Source of the DNA: Natronorubrum thiooxidans
GTDB lineage: Archaea > Halobacteriota > Halobacteria > Halobacteriales > Natrialbaceae
Assembly (NCBI RefSeq): GCF_900156475.1
Contig: NZ_FTNR01000001.1
Coordinates: forward strand, 124,001 to 188,000
Reading direction: 5' to 3'
DNA length: 64,000 bases
Both the position numbers and the translations under genes were made by a program. The notes under the pieces were generated by a model. That model was not told the origin of the DNA. It saw only the letters and a program-made list of their open reading frames with translations, and ran no database searches. Below, piece by piece: positions 18,099 to 28,149 of this stretch (its first letter is position 1; the number at the start of each line of letters is the position of its first letter).

Positions 18099-19102
18099 GC
18101 GTCGGCCAGCGCCTCGAGCAGCAGCTCCTCGAGCGGTTCTTTGGCCGCCTCGTTCTGGACGTTGAGCGCCGAACAGTCGACGAGTTCCTCGACGAGGTCG
18201 GCGCCGGCGGTCGTGTTCGTCGTGATCCCTGCCACGAGGTCGGGCGAGTGCCCGAACGCCTCCTCGATCCCGACGACGGCGTAGGGGTCGGACGCACAGA
18301 GGACGGTAAACGCGACATGCTCTTCGAGCATGTCGACGACGGCGGCCCCGTTGTACGGCTCGAGCGGGCTGGCACCGACCTCGGCGACGATGACGTCCGA
18401 CTCCTGCAGCCGGGCGAAGACTGGTCTGACGGCCTCCCGAAAGGTGTCTTCGGGGACGACCGTCGTCGGCAGCCCCGCGTCGACGAAGTCGTAGATGGGG
18501 TCTGCACCCGCGACTTCCATCGATAACACGTCTTCGTATGTCCCTGCCCCCGTCAGCTTGCAGGCGGCGACATCGTACCCGTTTTCGACGAGCACGCGGG
18601 TGATCACCCGCCCGGTCATGGTCTTTCCAGCCGACATACTCGTTCCGAGAACGAGGACGACTGGCACGGCAGGCGTCGTCGCTGGAGCCGTCAGGCCGTA
18701 GTCGGACATTCGGGCGATGTCGCCGTCGACGACGACGTGGCCCTCGTATTCGACCTCGACCGGCGTCTGAGTGAACGGCGAGGCTGAGGTGACCCTGCCA
18801 AGAACGCCGCCACCGGTCATGATATCCAACAGCCCGTCGTCGCCGACGTCCCGCCAGCTGCCGACCAGCTCGCGGGTCGCTCGCCGCGTGCCCAGCGCGC
18901 CGACGACCGTCTCACCCTCCATCAGTTCGACGCGGCGGCCCTGTGGGTTCTCGATTCTGACGCCGGGATTCGGGCGTTTGGTTACCCGGGCGAACACGTA
19001 GTCCCCCGTCTTCCACTCCGACTTGGGCCGGGGTTCGACGTCGTATGAACGATGCTCGAGGTCGGCGATTCGCGTCACTGAGGTGTGAACGTCTGCGTTC
19101 AT
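18095..19102 (-). CDS. P-loop NTPase of the DUF1611/COG3367 kind
   Basis: 335 aa. An N-terminal beta-rich domain (1-140) is followed by a P-loop GTSMSAGKT (about 155-163) and an NTPase fold containing DVIVAEVGASPLEP. This two-domain plan resembles COG3367/DUF1611 proteins, often encoded beside amino-acid epimerases or peptidases. The exact reaction is unknown. It is the last gene of a three-gene unit: flavin reductase, M20 hydrolase (overlap 4 bp), this gene (9-bp gap). The family call is from memory of the P-loop context and is moderate. Confidence 0.6.
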   Translation of the reverse strand: MNADVHTSVTRIADLEHRSYDVEPRPKSEWKTGDYVFARVTKRPNPGVRIENPQGRRVELMEGETVVGALGTRRATRELVGSWRDVGDDGLLDIMTGGGVLGRVTSASPFTQTPVEVEYEGHVVVDGDIARMSDYGLTAPATTPAVPVVLVLGTSMSAGKTMTGRVITRVLVENGYDVAACKLTGAGTYEDVLSMEVAGADPIYDFVDAGLPTTVVPEDTFREAVRPVFARLQESDVIVAEVGASPLEPYNGAAVVDMLEEHVAFTVLCASDPYAVVGIEEAFGHSPDLVAGITTNTTAGADLVEELVDCSALNVQNEAAKEPLEELLLEALADA

Positions 19103-19111
19103 GCGTAATAG

Positions 19112-20302
19112 CTAGTGTTGTGAGTCGGTTGGAAGCGGTTCGTCGCGTAGGCAGGCGGCCAGGAGCGCAACTCGGTCAACGAGGGCATCGAGTTTCACGT
19201 ACTCGTAGGTCTGGTGAGCCCCGTCACCGACCGCGCCGAAGCCGTCGATCGTGGGCGCGTGCTGGCTGGCGTCGTTCCCATCGCTTGCTCCACCCGAGCG
19301 CGTCCCCTCGAGCGAGAGTCCGAGTCGGTCTCCGAGTGTCTGGACACGCTCCCAGAGCAGGCGATTGCCCGCCGTCGGCTCCATCGGCGGCCGCCCGAAC
19401 CCGCCGTCGATCGTCAGTTCGGTGCCCGGCGTCGTCGCCTCGAGCGAGCGGATCTGCTCCTCGACGGCCTCGGCTGCCTCGTCGGTGGGTGCGCGAACGT
19501 CGACTTCGGCTCGCGCGTCCGGTGCGACGACGTTCGACCGCAGCCCCGCTTCCACCTGCCCGACGTTCACGGTGACACCCGAGTCGATGTCGGTGAGTTC
19601 GTGGAGCCGATGGATGACGGTGCCGAGTTCCTCCGTCGCGCTGGCCCCCTCCTCTGGCTCGAGGCCGGCGTGGGCGGCCTTCCCCTCGATCGTGACCGTA
19701 AAGTGGCCGACCGCTTTCCGTGCGGTCTTGATCTTCCCCTCCGGACCGCTTGCCGGCTCGAGCACGAACACGCGGTTCGCTTGCTTGGCGAGCTCGATGA
19801 TCCGGGACTTGGATTCGGGGCTCCCGACCTCTTCGTCGCTCGAAACGAGGACGTGAACCGGTAGTGACGGCTCGAGTGAGAGGTCCTCGAGCGCACGGAG
19901 TGCGAAGACGGCCTGTGTCAGCCCACCTTTCATATCGAGCGCGCCCGGGCCCTCGAGGACGTCGTCCCGAACCTCCGGTGGGTCCTCCTCGACGGTTCCC
20001 AGCGGCCAGACGGTGTCCGCGTGCCCGATTATTAGCTGAATCTCGTCGGCGTCGTCCCGACCCGGCGTCCACGCCTCGATCCGACCGCCAGTCTCCTCGC
20101 CCGGAACGCGCTCGGTCTCCAGGCCGATCTCGTGGACGTCGTTCGCCAGCCGATCGAAGAAGGCGTCGAACGTTTCTGGATTCTCCGTCGGTGTCTCCAT
20201 CTCGACGAACTCGAGGAGGTACTGTGCGAGCTCTTTGCGGTGTGCGTGTGCCCACTCCTGAATCCGCTGTTCGGCGGCGGATTCCGGTTCCGACGCAGTC
20301 AT
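19112..20302 (-). CDS. M20-family metallo-hydrolase (carboxypeptidase/deacylase)
   Basis: 396 aa. Zinc-site motifs of the M20 clan: GHADTVWP (His/Asp ligands), GPGALDMKGG with the bridging Asp, and SSDEEVGS with the catalytic and ligand Glu pair. A dimerisation lid domain follows (about 190-300), and a late His ligand is expected near DGFGAVGDGAHQ. It resembles glutamate carboxypeptidase/CPG2. Cytoplasmic. The start overlaps the flavin-reductase stop by 4 bp, so the two are co-translated. Confidence 0.88.
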   Translation of the reverse strand: MTASEPESAAEQRIQEWAHAHRKELAQYLLEFVEMETPTENPETFDAFFDRLANDVHEIGLETERVPGEETGGRIEAWTPGRDDADEIQLIIGHADTVWPLGTVEEDPPEVRDDVLEGPGALDMKGGLTQAVFALRALEDLSLEPSLPVHVLVSSDEEVGSPESKSRIIELAKQANRVFVLEPASGPEGKIKTARKAVGHFTVTIEGKAAHAGLEPEEGASATEELGTVIHRLHELTDIDSGVTVNVGQVEAGLRSNVVAPDARAEVDVRAPTDEAAEAVEEQIRSLEATTPGTELTIDGGFGRPPMEPTAGNRLLWERVQTLGDRLGLSLEGTRSGGASDGNDASQHAPTIDGFGAVGDGAHQTYEYVKLDALVDRVALLAACLRDEPLPTDSQH

Positions 20303-20904
20303 CGCTCGAAGCCCTCCGGGAACGGGAACGCCTGGCTCTCGCTAACTGCAGCGAACCGGTCGGGATAGAGGTGTGCAAGCACTGGCGCTTGCTCGAGCAG
20401 CGTCTCGGGCTCGGCGTCGTCGCTGCGGTAGGCGTCGGTGTGCACGTGCTTTTCGACGACACTGCCCGTGATGAGTTCGCCATCGTCGAACGCGACGATT
20501 CGCTCGAGGTCACACTCCAGCACGCCGTAGGCCCCAGCCACGGCGGGCGCGTCGACGGCGTCGGCGTCGACCGTGTCGATTTCTGTTAGTGAGGGTTTGT
20601 CACCCTCGGCGCCCCGGGGTGCCGCGGCGAGGCTGGCGTCGAGGATGTCTTCGGGCCGCGGATAGCTGACGGTGAACGCTCCCGTCCGCTCGACGTTCCG
20701 ATACGTCCCGTGTTCGGGCGTACAGACGAAGCCGAACTGGTTTGCCCACCCGAGCGGCATCGCCATGTGTTTCGGCGCAAGGTTTTCCGAGCCGTCTTCG
20801 TCACGCGTTCCGACGATCACCAGCGGAGCCGCCGTGTACAGCGTCTCGAAAAACGACTGCTCCGGCTGTAGCGTGATGAGGTCAGGATTATTCGAGAGGG
20901 ACAT
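20299..20904 (-). CDS. Flavin reductase-like (FMN-binding split barrel) protein
   Basis: 201 aa. The N-terminal half has the split-barrel pattern of FMN-dependent flavin reductases: PLVIVGTRDEDGSENLAPKHMAMP, then FGFVCTPEHGTYRNVERTGAFTVS. The second half continues with GVLECDLERIVAF and GSVVEKHVH. It probably binds FMN and reduces flavin or a small substrate with NAD(P)H. First gene of the unit ending at 18095; the gene order suggests a short catabolic pathway, but no substrate is evident. Confidence 0.8.
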   Translation of the reverse strand: MSLSNNPDLITLQPEQSFFETLYTAAPLVIVGTRDEDGSENLAPKHMAMPLGWANQFGFVCTPEHGTYRNVERTGAFTVSYPRPEDILDASLAAAPRGAEGDKPSLTEIDTVDADAVDAPAVAGAYGVLECDLERIVAFDDGELITGSVVEKHVHTDAYRSDDAEPETLLEQAPVLAHLYPDRFAAVSESQAFPFPEGFER

Positions 20905-21070
20905 GGAACTATCCGTGCGTCATATAGACACCCACGGCTCATACTGATTGTGTTAGTTATCTAGATGCGGGAATGACGATCCGATTTGATAGTCGACCGA
21001 TTCAGCTCTCACGGGTGCCAGCCACCCGAGGCCGCTCGAGTGCTCGTCCAACGGCACCCATTCCTCGCAG

Positions 21071-21292
21071 CTACTTCAGTCGGAACGGGTTCTCATCGTC
21101 GCTGTCGTCATCGTCTGTAGCCGTCTCGCTCTCGTAGGGCTTTCGCGCCGTAATCGTCACCGTCGCCTCGGGGTTGTCCTCGTCGGCCCACGGGCTGTCG
21201 TAAGCCGAGATCTCGAGGTCGGTGACGTCCCATCCCTCAGCCTCGATGAGTTCCACGAGACGACGCTGGTCCTCGAGCATGTCCTCGTCCAT
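21071..21292 (-). CDS. Small acidic haloarchaeal protein, function unknown
   Basis: 73 aa, ATG at 21292. N-terminal helix ([22 protein letters not shown]) followed by alternating strands ([24 protein letters not shown]) and an acidic tail ending ENPFRLK. It is divergent from moaA, with 171 bp between starts that hold a perfect palindrome. I do not recognise the family. Confidence 0.55.
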   Translation of the reverse strand: MDEDMLEDQRRLVELIEAEGWDVTDLEISAYDSPWADEDNPEATVTITARKPYESETATDDDDSDDENPFRLK

Positions 21293-21390
21293 ACGACACC
21301 GTTCGAGAGTGTTCCGGGTAGTTCTTCCGCCGGCTGCCCGAGCGCGACTCACGTTCGGCGACGCGACCGATCGTCACGAAAACACGCTGG

Positions 21391-21410
21391 CGAAACCGAA
21401 ATCGGTTTCG
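21391..21410. promoter_or_regulatory. Palindromic operator candidate upstream of moaA
   Basis: CGAAACCGAAATCGGTTTCG: two perfect 9-bp arms around an AA centre. It lies about 22 bp before the TATA-like TTTAAG (21433-21438) and 53 bp before the moaA ATG, the position used by haloarchaeal activators. Confidence 0.55.
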
Positions 21411-21463
21411 AACTCCCTGATACACCCGGGGTGTTTAAGCGGATCCGCCTGCTATCGGGTGTC

Positions 21464-22453
21464 ATGCTCGCCGACGAATTCGGGCGCGAGGTAACCGGGG
21501 TCAGGGTCTCACTTACCGACCGGTGCAATTTCGACTGCGTCTACTGTCATAACGAGGGGTTGGGGGATACGCGTGGACCGATGGATCCACAGGACGACGA
21601 GATGTCGACCGACGACGTCGTTCGCTTTCTCGAGGTCGCAGCGGAGTTCGACGTCGATGCGGTCAAGTTCACTGGCGGCGAGCCGATGCTTCGCCAGGAC
21701 TTAGAGGAAATCATCGAACGGACGCCGGAGCAGATGGAGGTCTCGTTGACCACCAACGGCACATTCCTCCCTGGACGCGCCGAGGCCCTCGTCGATGCCG
21801 GCTTAGAGCGGGTCAACGTCTCTCAGGACGCGCTCGATCCGGAAGACTTCGCCGCTGTCACGAAAAGTGGGGCCTACGAGAAGGTCTTAGAGGGCGTCGA
21901 TGCCGCACTCGAGGCGGGGCTCGATCCGGTCAAACTCAACATGGTCGTCTTCGAGCACACGGCGGGCTACGTGCCGGAGATGGTCGATCACGTCGCCAGA
22001 AACGAAGGGATGCAGTTACAGTTGATCGAGTACATGCCCGAGCTCACGGGCAAACCCGAATGGAACGTCGACATTGGGCGGGTCCACGACTGGCTGGCCG
22101 AACAGGCCGACGAGATCGAACACCGCGAGATGCACGACCGCAAGCGGTACTGGGTCAGTAGCGACGACGGCGACGGACAGGGCATGGTCGAGATCGTCGA
22201 TCCCGTCGAGAACCCGACGTTCTGTGCGAACTGCCATCGCGTCCGCGTGACCCACCAGGGGCACCTGAAGGGCTGTCTCAACCGTAACGACGACCTCAAA
22301 CCGATGGGTGAGATGTCCAAACCCGAAATTCGTGAGGCATACCGCGAGGTTGTCGCCAACCGGGTCCCCTACTACGGGGAGTACATGATCAAAAACGGTG
22401 ACGACGAATGGGAACTCAACGACAAATACATCGAGGAGTACGCCGGGATCTGA
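21464..22453 (+). CDS. moaA: GTP 3',8-cyclase (molybdenum cofactor biosynthesis)
   Basis: 329 aa radical-SAM enzyme that starts molybdopterin synthesis from GTP. The SAM cluster cysteines are C21, C25, C28 (CNFDCVYC); the C-terminal substrate-side cluster is C254, C257, C271. The GTP-side GG tail of other MoaA proteins is replaced by a longer end (YIEEYAGI). ATG 21464 is chosen because the TATA-like TTTAAG at 21433-21438 puts transcription start nearly at the codon; upstream in-frame codons would lie inside the promoter. Confidence 0.93.
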   Translation: MLADEFGREVTGVRVSLTDRCNFDCVYCHNEGLGDTRGPMDPQDDEMSTDDVVRFLEVAAEFDVDAVKFTGGEPMLRQDLEEIIERTPEQMEVSLTTNGTFLPGRAEALVDAGLERVNVSQDALDPEDFAAVTKSGAYEKVLEGVDAALEAGLDPVKLNMVVFEHTAGYVPEMVDHVARNEGMQLQLIEYMPELTGKPEWNVDIGRVHDWLAEQADEIEHREMHDRKRYWVSSDDGDGQGMVEIVDPVENPTFCANCHRVRVTHQGHLKGCLNRNDDLKPMGEMSKPEIREAYREVVANRVPYYGEYMIKNGDDEWELNDKYIEEYAGI

Positions 22454-22658
22454 TCACACACGCCGGACGTACGGCCACGAATCCAAATTTCGTAATCGAG
22501 ACGCGAGCACGCTCGAGCAGCTGTTTGACCTCGAATGTGAGCCGGTGGCGCTGTGACGATCTTTCGTTGCCCTTAAGTACCCGTCGCGGGTAGGTTTGGG
22601 TGCAATACGTGTAGGGGACAGGTCCCCGAGTCCGAGAGGGCGATGATACAGACACGGT

Positions 22659-22741
22659 GTTGTGGTAGCCAAGCGGCCCAAGGCGCATGGTTGCTAACCA
22701 TGTGGCGTCAAGCCTCCGGGGTTCGAATCCCCGCCACAACG
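22659..22741 (+). tRNA. tRNA-Ser (anticodon GCU)
   Basis: 83 nt. Acceptor arms GTTGTGG (22659-22665) and CCACAAC (22734-22740) pair fully, with G as discriminator. The anticodon loop TTGCTAA carries GCT, there is a long variable arm as in serine tRNAs, and the T-loop is GGTTCGAATCC. CCA is not encoded. It is the first element of the uS13 operon. Upstream, CCTTAAGTA at about 22570-22578 may be its TATA box. Confidence 0.95.
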
Positions 22742-22814
22742 TCGGCTACACCTGACTGACCTTTCCGTCAGTCGAATTTGCAACGCGCGCACACCAGACA
22801 GAGATACACGACAC

Positions 22815-23336
22815 ATGAGCGAGGAAGAACCTCAAGAACAACAAGACGACGAAGACCTTCAGTACTTCGTCCGCATCGGGCAAACGGACCTCGATGGGAC
22901 GAAGTCCGTCGAGCGCTCGCTCTCGGAGATGAACGGGATCGGTCGACGAACCGCCCGACTCATCGCCGACGAAGCGGACGTTGACCGGACAGCGACGTTC
23001 GGTCGTCTCGACGACGACGTCATTGACAAGGTCGTCGACATCGTAGAGAACTATGCTGGGAACGTTCCTGACTGGCTCAACAACCGCCAGTCGGACTTTT
23101 ATTCCGGGGAGACAACCCACCAGATCGGTAACGATCTCCAACTCACCCGCCAGCACGACATCAACCGGATGAAGATGATCGACTCCTACAAGGGGACGCG
23201 CCACAAGCGCGGCCAGAAGGTTCGCGGTCAGCGAACCAAGTCCACCGGTCGTACGGAGGGCACCATCGGAGTCAACGTCGAAGAGATCCGCGAAGAGCAG
23301 GCAGAAGAAGCTGCTGCCGAGGAGGATGACGAATAA
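22815..23336 (+). CDS. rps13: Ribosomal protein uS13
   Basis: 173 aa. Small-subunit head protein contacting tRNA and the B1 bridge. The core starts after an acidic 15-residue leader ([15 protein letters not shown]), includes the helix-hairpin-helix [14 protein letters not shown] and the basic [18 protein letters not shown]. It ends with an acidic haloarchaeal tail. Follows tRNA-Ser by 73 bp; its TAA overlaps the uS4 ATG by one base. Confidence 0.95.
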   Translation: MSEEEPQEQQDDEDLQYFVRIGQTDLDGTKSVERSLSEMNGIGRRTARLIADEADVDRTATFGRLDDDVIDKVVDIVENYAGNVPDWLNNRQSDFYSGETTHQIGNDLQLTRQHDINRMKMIDSYKGTRHKRGQKVRGQRTKSTGRTEGTIGVNVEEIREEQAEEAAAEEDDE

Positions 23337-23857
23337 TGCCACTCGGAACAGACACTAAACAGTACGAGACGCCGAATCACCCGTATCAGGGTGAACGGAT
23401 CGCCTCCGAGCACTCCCTGCTCGACCGTTACGGACTTTCGAACAAAGAAGAGCTCTGGCGAGCCCAGTCCGAACTTCGCTCCTACCGGCGCGAGGCTCGT
23501 GACCTGCTCGGTCAGGCCCAAGACGACGCTGCCGTCATCCGCCGCTCCGAGGAGTTCCTCGGTCGGCTCAAACGCGTCGGCGTCCTCGACGAAGGCGACG
23601 AACTCGGCGACGTGCTGAGTCTCGAGATCGAAGACGTTCTCGAGCGCCGTCTCCAGACGGTTGCCTACCGAAAAGGGCTGGCCAACACGCCACAGCAGGC
23701 CCGACAGTTCATTCTTCACGGACACATCGTGGTCGGCGAACAGCGCCACTGCATCCCATCGTACGTCGTCGACGTCGATGAGGAAGACCTCGTCGCGTTC
23801 GACGAGAACAGCCCACTTGCAGACGAACTCCACCCGGAACGGGCGGAGGGTCAATAA
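23336..23857 (+). CDS. rps4: Ribosomal protein uS4
   Basis: 173 aa. Primary 16S-binding protein of the small-subunit body. The S4 RNA-binding motif is clear: [31 protein letters not shown]. Starts one base into the uS13 stop and ends one base before the uS11 ATG, so the three proteins are made in balance from one transcript. Confidence 0.95.
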   Translation: MPLGTDTKQYETPNHPYQGERIASEHSLLDRYGLSNKEELWRAQSELRSYRREARDLLGQAQDDAAVIRRSEEFLGRLKRVGVLDEGDELGDVLSLEIEDVLERRLQTVAYRKGLANTPQQARQFILHGHIVVGEQRHCIPSYVVDVDEEDLVAFDENSPLADELHPERAEGQ

Positions 23858-23858
23858 C

Positions 23859-24248
23859 ATGAGCCAGGACGACGAGAAATGGGGCGTAGCCCACGTACAC
23901 GCATCGTTCAACAACACCGTCATGACCGTGACCGACCTCACGGGCGCGGAGACGATCGCCAAGTCCTCCGGTGGGACGGCGGTCAAACAGAACCGCGACG
24001 AGGCATCGCCGTACGCGGCCATGCAGATGGCCGAGTCGATCGCCGAAGAGGTCAAAGCGGCCGGCATTACGGGTCTGCACGTTCGCGTCCGCGGTCCCGG
24101 CGGCAACCTCCAGAAATCACCCGGTCCAGGCGCACAGGCAACGATTCGCGCACTCGCCCGCTCGGGAATCGAGATCGGGCGCATCGAAGACGTCACGCCG
24201 ATTCCACACGACGGATCGCGCGCACCGAAAGGCAAGGGCGGCTACTAG
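23859..24248 (+). CDS. rps11: Ribosomal protein uS11
   Basis: 129 aa. Small-subunit platform protein. Family segments: [20 protein letters not shown] at the N-terminus, then [20 protein letters not shown] and the basic tail [14 protein letters not shown]. The ATG at 23859 follows the uS4 stop by one base; longer in-frame readings lie in uS4. Confidence 0.95.
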   Translation: MSQDDEKWGVAHVHASFNNTVMTVTDLTGAETIAKSSGGTAVKQNRDEASPYAAMQMAESIAEEVKAAGITGLHVRVRGPGGNLQKSPGPGAQATIRALARSGIEIGRIEDVTPIPHDGSRAPKGKGGY

Positions 24249-24252
24249 ATCC

Positions 24253-25002
24253 ATGACTGAAGACTACGACGTCGAGTTCGTCGAACACGAGGACCGGTAC
24301 GCACGGTTCCTCGTCCGCGGTGTCACACCCGCGTTCGCCAACGGGCTTCGTCGCGCGATGCTCGCCGACGTCCCAACGTTGGCCGTCGATACCGTCCGGT
24401 TCATCGAGAACTCGTCGGTCATGTTCGACGAGCAACTCGCACTCCGACTCGGGCTCGTCCCGCTGACGACCCCACCCGAAGCCGAGTTCGCCGAGGGCGA
24501 TACCGTCACACTCTCGATCGACGTCGAAGGACCAGCCACCGCCTACTCGGGCGATCTCGTCTCGAGCGACGACCTCGTACAACCCGCAGACGAGAAGGTT
24601 CCGATCATCGACCTCAAGGACGACCAGCGTCTCGAGGCCGAGGCTGACGCCGTCTTCAACCGCGGTAAAAACCACGCGAAACATCAGGGAGCTGTCTCTG
24701 CTGGCTACCGGAACCTCCAGCGTGTGGAGGTCGTTGACGACCTGCCGGAGTTCGAAGAGCAAGAGCCCCAGATCATCCGCGGCGTCATCGAAGCAGACGG
24801 TGAACTGGTCCAGACGAGCGAGTTCGACCACGATCTGTCGAATCGCTATCCTGGAAAGCAAGTCGAAGTCGAGGACGTTCCGAACGCGTTCGTTTTCAAC
24901 ATTGAGACGGACGGCTCGTTCCCGGTCACCGAGCTGGTCACGCGAGCCGCCGACTCGATCGAGGCGCGTGCGACCGACCTCGAAAACGCAGTACAGCTCT
25001 AA
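24253..25002 (+). CDS. rpoD: DNA-directed RNA polymerase subunit D
   Basis: 249 aa. The archaeal counterpart of eukaryotic Rpb3 and half of the alpha-like platform with subunit L. The alpha-motif is visible in [21 protein letters not shown]. Cysteines for a 4Fe-4S cluster, seen in some archaeal D subunits, are absent here, as in other haloarchaea. Last gene of the tRNA-Ser/uS13/uS4/uS11 set. Confidence 0.95.
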   Translation: MTEDYDVEFVEHEDRYARFLVRGVTPAFANGLRRAMLADVPTLAVDTVRFIENSSVMFDEQLALRLGLVPLTTPPEAEFAEGDTVTLSIDVEGPATAYSGDLVSSDDLVQPADEKVPIIDLKDDQRLEAEADAVFNRGKNHAKHQGAVSAGYRNLQRVEVVDDLPEFEEQEPQIIRGVIEADGELVQTSEFDHDLSNRYPGKQVEVEDVPNAFVFNIETDGSFPVTELVTRAADSIEARATDLENAVQL

Positions 25003-25135
25003 CAGATGAACCGACGCCCCCAATCCCAACACTGCGAGCCCGCGTTCGCCGGCGCCGTGAGCGACGAGACCGGCACGCACTCGCGACTTGGAATCGAAAG
25101 GGGTTTGAAGGGGCGACGGGTAGGAAGAAGTGCAA

Positions 25136-25220
25136 GCAGGGATAGCCAAGTCAGGCCAACGGCGCAGCGTTCAGGGCGCTGTCTCGTAGGAGTCCGCAGG
25201 TTCAAATCCTGCTCCCTGCA
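25136..25220 (+). tRNA. tRNA-Leu (anticodon CAG)
   Basis: 85 nt. Acceptor GCAGGGA (25136-25142) pairs with TCCCTGC (25213-25219), with A as discriminator. Anticodon loop TTCAGGG holds CAG, there is a long variable arm, and the T-loop is GGTTCAAATCC. CCA is not encoded. It sits between rpoD and the eL18 operon. Confidence 0.95.
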
Positions 25221-25367
25221 TCCACTTCTATACCATCGAACGACTCACCGGAACCACTCGGTCACGACCGATCGAGCGGCGTCCCGATTCGTTCGACAAA
25301 TAACCGATTCCACGATCGGCGAGACGCTTCCTCGTCTCACCGATGCGACCGAATTTGGAGGAAACCA

Positions 25368-25721
25368 ATGAGTAGCAAGACTAATCCGAGGCTCAACGAT
25401 CTTATCGCCGAGCTCAAGTCGACGTCCCGCGAGACGGACGCCGACGTCTGGCGAGACGTTGCGGACCGACTCGAGAAGCCCCGGCGCACCCACGCAGAGG
25501 TGAACCTGGGCCGTATCGAGCGATACGCACGCGAAGAAGAGACTGTCGTCGTTCCCGGCAAAGTGCTGGGCTCCGGCGCCTTACAGAAAAACGTCACCGT
25601 CGCAGCTGTCGATTTCTCCTCGTCGGCTGAGACGAAAATCGACGCCGTCGGTGACACAGTACCGCTCGAGCAAGTGCTCGAAGAGAACCCAGACGGATCT
25701 AACGTGCGGGTGATTCGATGA
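25368..25721 (+). CDS. rpl18e: Ribosomal protein eL18
   Basis: 117 aa. Large-subunit protein, homologous to eukaryotic L18 and distantly to bacterial uL15. Family segments [46 protein letters not shown] and the C-terminal [27 protein letters not shown] (in parts). Its stop overlaps the uL13 ATG by 4 bp. Confidence 0.95.
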   Translation: MSSKTNPRLNDLIAELKSTSRETDADVWRDVADRLEKPRRTHAEVNLGRIERYAREEETVVVPGKVLGSGALQKNVTVAAVDFSSSAETKIDAVGDTVPLEQVLEENPDGSNVRVIR

Positions 25722-26167
25722 GTATCGCAGAGTTCGACGCGGACGTCGTCGTCGACGCCCGTGACTGTATCCTTGGTCGCGTTGCCAGCGAAGTGTCCCA
25801 GCGCGCCCTCGATGGCGAGCGTGTCGCGATCGTCAACGCCGAAGACGCCGTGATCACCGGCGACAAAGAGGACATTTTCGACACCTACCGCACGCGCATC
25901 CAACTCGGCTCCGACAACGGGCCGTACTACCCACGCCGACCGGACACGATCTTCAAGCGCTCCGTTCGTGGGATGGTGCCGTACAAGAAACCACGTGGCC
26001 GCGAGGCGTTCTCGAACGTTCGCGTCTACCTCGGCAACCCATACGAGGACGACGATGAGCGCGAGGCCGAGATCCTCGAGGGCACGTCACTGGACCGCCT
26101 GTCGAACATCCGCTTCGTCCACCTGGGCGAAGTCTCCGAACAACTCGGTGCTAACGTCACATGGTAA
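25718..26167 (+). CDS. rpl13: Ribosomal protein uL13
   Basis: 149 aa. Early-assembling 23S-binding protein. Contains [18 protein letters not shown], the [11 protein letters not shown] turn and the [17 protein letters not shown] segment typical of uL13. Overlaps eL18 by 4 bp and uS9 by 7 bp. Confidence 0.95.
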   Translation: MSIAEFDADVVVDARDCILGRVASEVSQRALDGERVAIVNAEDAVITGDKEDIFDTYRTRIQLGSDNGPYYPRRPDTIFKRSVRGMVPYKKPRGREAFSNVRVYLGNPYEDDDEREAEILEGTSLDRLSNIRFVHLGEVSEQLGANVTW

Positions 26168-26559
26168 CGAACACGAGTGGAAAGAAAAAGACCGCCGTCG
26201 CTCGAGCGACCGTTCGCGAGGGCGAGGGTCGCGTTCGAATCAACTCCAAGCCAGTCGAACTGGTCGAACCGGAAATGTCCCGCCTCAAGATGCTCGAACC
26301 GTTCCGCATCGCCGGCGAGGATCTCCGCAGCGACATGGACATCGATGTTCGTGTCGAAGGTGGCGGTATCAGCGGCCAGGCAGACGCCGTTCGAACCGCT
26401 ATCGCACGCGGGATCGTCCAGCACTCGAACGACGCCGAACTCCGTGACGCGTTCATGGAGTTCGACCGCTCGCTGCTGGTCAACGACGTTCGCCAGTCCG
26501 AACCGAAGAAGTGGGGCGGCCCGGGCGCTCGGGCTCGCTACCAGAAGTCCTACCGCTAA
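26161..26559 (+). CDS. rps9: Ribosomal protein uS9
   Basis: 132 aa. Small-subunit head protein whose C-terminal tail reaches the P-site tRNA: the end [12 protein letters not shown] is the conserved tail with the terminal Arg. Other signatures are [22 protein letters not shown] and the [18 protein letters not shown] segment (in parts). Start lies inside the last codons of uL13. Confidence 0.95.
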   Translation: MVTNTSGKKKTAVARATVREGEGRVRINSKPVELVEPEMSRLKMLEPFRIAGEDLRSDMDIDVRVEGGGISGQADAVRTAIARGIVQHSNDAELRDAFMEFDRSLLVNDVRQSEPKKWGGPGARARYQKSYR

Positions 26560-26571
26560 GGTGATTCAATC

Positions 26572-26766
26572 ATGATGGTACCGGTCCGGTGTTTCAGCTG
26601 TGGGACTGTCGTCGGCGAACACTGGGAGGAGTTCGACGAGCGCGCCAACGAGGGCGACGAGGACCCCGAAAAAGTCCTCGACGAACTCGGTGTCGACCGC
26701 TACTGCTGTCGACGCATGCTCGTCAGTCACACTGACCTCGTCGACATCGTCTCTCCATACCAGTAA
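26572..26766 (+). CDS. rpoN: DNA-directed RNA polymerase subunit N
   Basis: 64 aa (or 63 from the second ATG at 26575, which gives the usual start [10 protein letters not shown]). Counterpart of eukaryotic Rpb10. The zinc-binding CFSCG and RYCCRRM motifs are complete, and it ends in the [11 protein letters not shown] helix. It sits between uS9 and rpoK with a 1-bp gap to the latter. Confidence 0.95.
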   Translation: MMVPVRCFSCGTVVGEHWEEFDERANEGDEDPEKVLDELGVDRYCCRRMLVSHTDLVDIVSPYQ

Positions 26767-26767
26767 C

Positions 26768-26947
26768 ATGCAACAGGAACGTCACAACCGCTACGAGAAA
26801 GCACGGATCCTCGGTGCGCGAGCGCTGCAGGTGTCCTACGGCGCGCCGGTGTTGATCGAGACGGACCAGTCCGAACCGATCCTCATCGCTGCCGAAGAGT
26901 ACGACGCCGGGGTCTTACCCTTTACCGTCAATCGAGGGAACAAATGA
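26768..26947 (+). CDS. rpoK: DNA-directed RNA polymerase subunit K
   Basis: 59 aa. Counterpart of eukaryotic Rpb6 and bacterial omega, helping fold the largest subunit. The core [23 protein letters not shown] is diagnostic. ATG 26768 follows the rpoN stop by one base, and its TGA overlaps the enolase ATG by 4 bp. Confidence 0.95.
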   Translation: MQQERHNRYEKARILGARALQVSYGAPVLIETDQSEPILIAAEEYDAGVLPFTVNRGNK

Positions 26948-28149
26948 CGCTGATTACGGACATCCGACTCCGACGCATCCTCGATTCGCGTGGCAACCCC
27001 ACTGTCGAGGCAGACGTCGTCACCGAGAGCGGTGGATTCGGCCGTGCTGCAGCACCGAGCGGTGCCAGCACGGGCGAGTACGAGGCCGTCGAGCGACCGC
27101 CCGCCGAGGCGATCGCCGCGGCTCGAGAACACGCTGTCGGACGACTCGTCGGTGACGCCTACGCGGGCAACCAGCGGGAAGTCGATTCAATTCTCCACGC
27201 CGCAGACGGCACCGACGACTTCTCCGAGATCGGTGCCAACAGCGCCGTCGCCATCTCGATGGCTGCTGCAAAAGCCGGAGCCGACGTTCTCGGCGCGCCA
27301 CTGTTCCAGCACTTAGGCGGTGCGTTCCGTGGCGAGAACTTCCCGATTCCGCTCGGCAACGTCGTCGGTGGTGGCGAACACGCAGCCGACGCAACCGACA
27401 TTCAGGAGTTTTTGGTCGCCCCCGTGGGCGCACCGAGCGTCGAAGACGCCGTCTTCGCCAACGCCGCCGTCCACAGCACCGTCGCCGACCTCCTCGAGGA
27501 ACGCGATGTCCCGTGTGGCAAGGGTGACGAAGGCGCGTGGGCACCATCGATCGACGACAGCGAGGCGTTCGAAATCGTCGACGAGGCGGTTTCGATGGTC
27601 GAAGACGACGTTGGTTTCAATATCGGCTTCGGCCTCGACGTCGCCGGTGCAGAACTGTACGATTCCGAGTCGGAAACGTACGAGTACAGCGACACGAGTC
27701 GCGATACCGACGAGCAGATCGCCTACATCGCAGAACTGGTCCGAGAGTACGATCTCGTCTACGTCGAGGATCCGCTCGACGAGAACGATTACGACGCCTT
27801 TGCCGACCTCACCGATGAGGTCGGCGATCAGACGCTGATCTGTGGTGACGATCTGTTTGTCACGAACACCGAGCGTCTTATCGACGGCATCGAACGCGAC
27901 GCGGCCAACAGCATCCTGATCAAGCCAAACCAGATCGGGACGCTGACCGACGCCTTCGATGCGATCGAACTCGCGACCCAGAACGGCTACGACTCCGTGA
28001 TCTCCCACCGGTCGGGCGAAACCGAGGACACGACGATTGCACACCTCGCCGTCGCAACCGATGCTCCCTTCATCAAGACGGGTGCCGTCGGTGGCGAGCG
28101 AACCGCCAAGCTCAACGAGCTCATTAGAATCGCAGACGACGCGACATGA
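26944..28149 (+). CDS. eno: Enolase
   Basis: 401 aa. Converts 2-phosphoglycerate to phosphoenolpyruvate. Family segments: [16 protein letters not shown] at the N-terminus, [11 protein letters not shown] (substrate loop), the catalytic Lys in [11 protein letters not shown], the metal-binding Glu in YVEDPLDE and the Asp in CGDDLF, and [18 protein letters not shown] near the end. It sits inside a translation/transcription operon, an arrangement shared by haloarchaea and other Euryarchaeota. Confidence 0.95.
   Translation: MTLITDIRLRRILDSRGNPTVEADVVTESGGFGRAAAPSGASTGEYEAVERPPAEAIAAAREHAVGRLVGDAYAGNQREVDSILHAADGTDDFSEIGANSAVAISMAAAKAGADVLGAPLFQHLGGAFRGENFPIPLGNVVGGGEHAADATDIQEFLVAPVGAPSVEDAVFANAAVHSTVADLLEERDVPCGKGDEGAWAPSIDDSEAFEIVDEAVSMVEDDVGFNIGFGLDVAGAELYDSESETYEYSDTSRDTDEQIAYIAELVREYDLVYVEDPLDENDYDAFADLTDEVGDQTLICGDDLFVTNTERLIDGIERDAANSILIKPNQIGTLTDAFDAIELATQNGYDSVISHRSGETEDTTIAHLAVATDAPFIKTGAVGGERTAKLNELIRIADDAT

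Noticed and set aside
25006-25371. A 121-codon open frame after rpoD
   Set aside because: It runs through the whole tRNA-Leu gene and has Arg/Ser-rich, non-acidic composition, so it is a chance reading.
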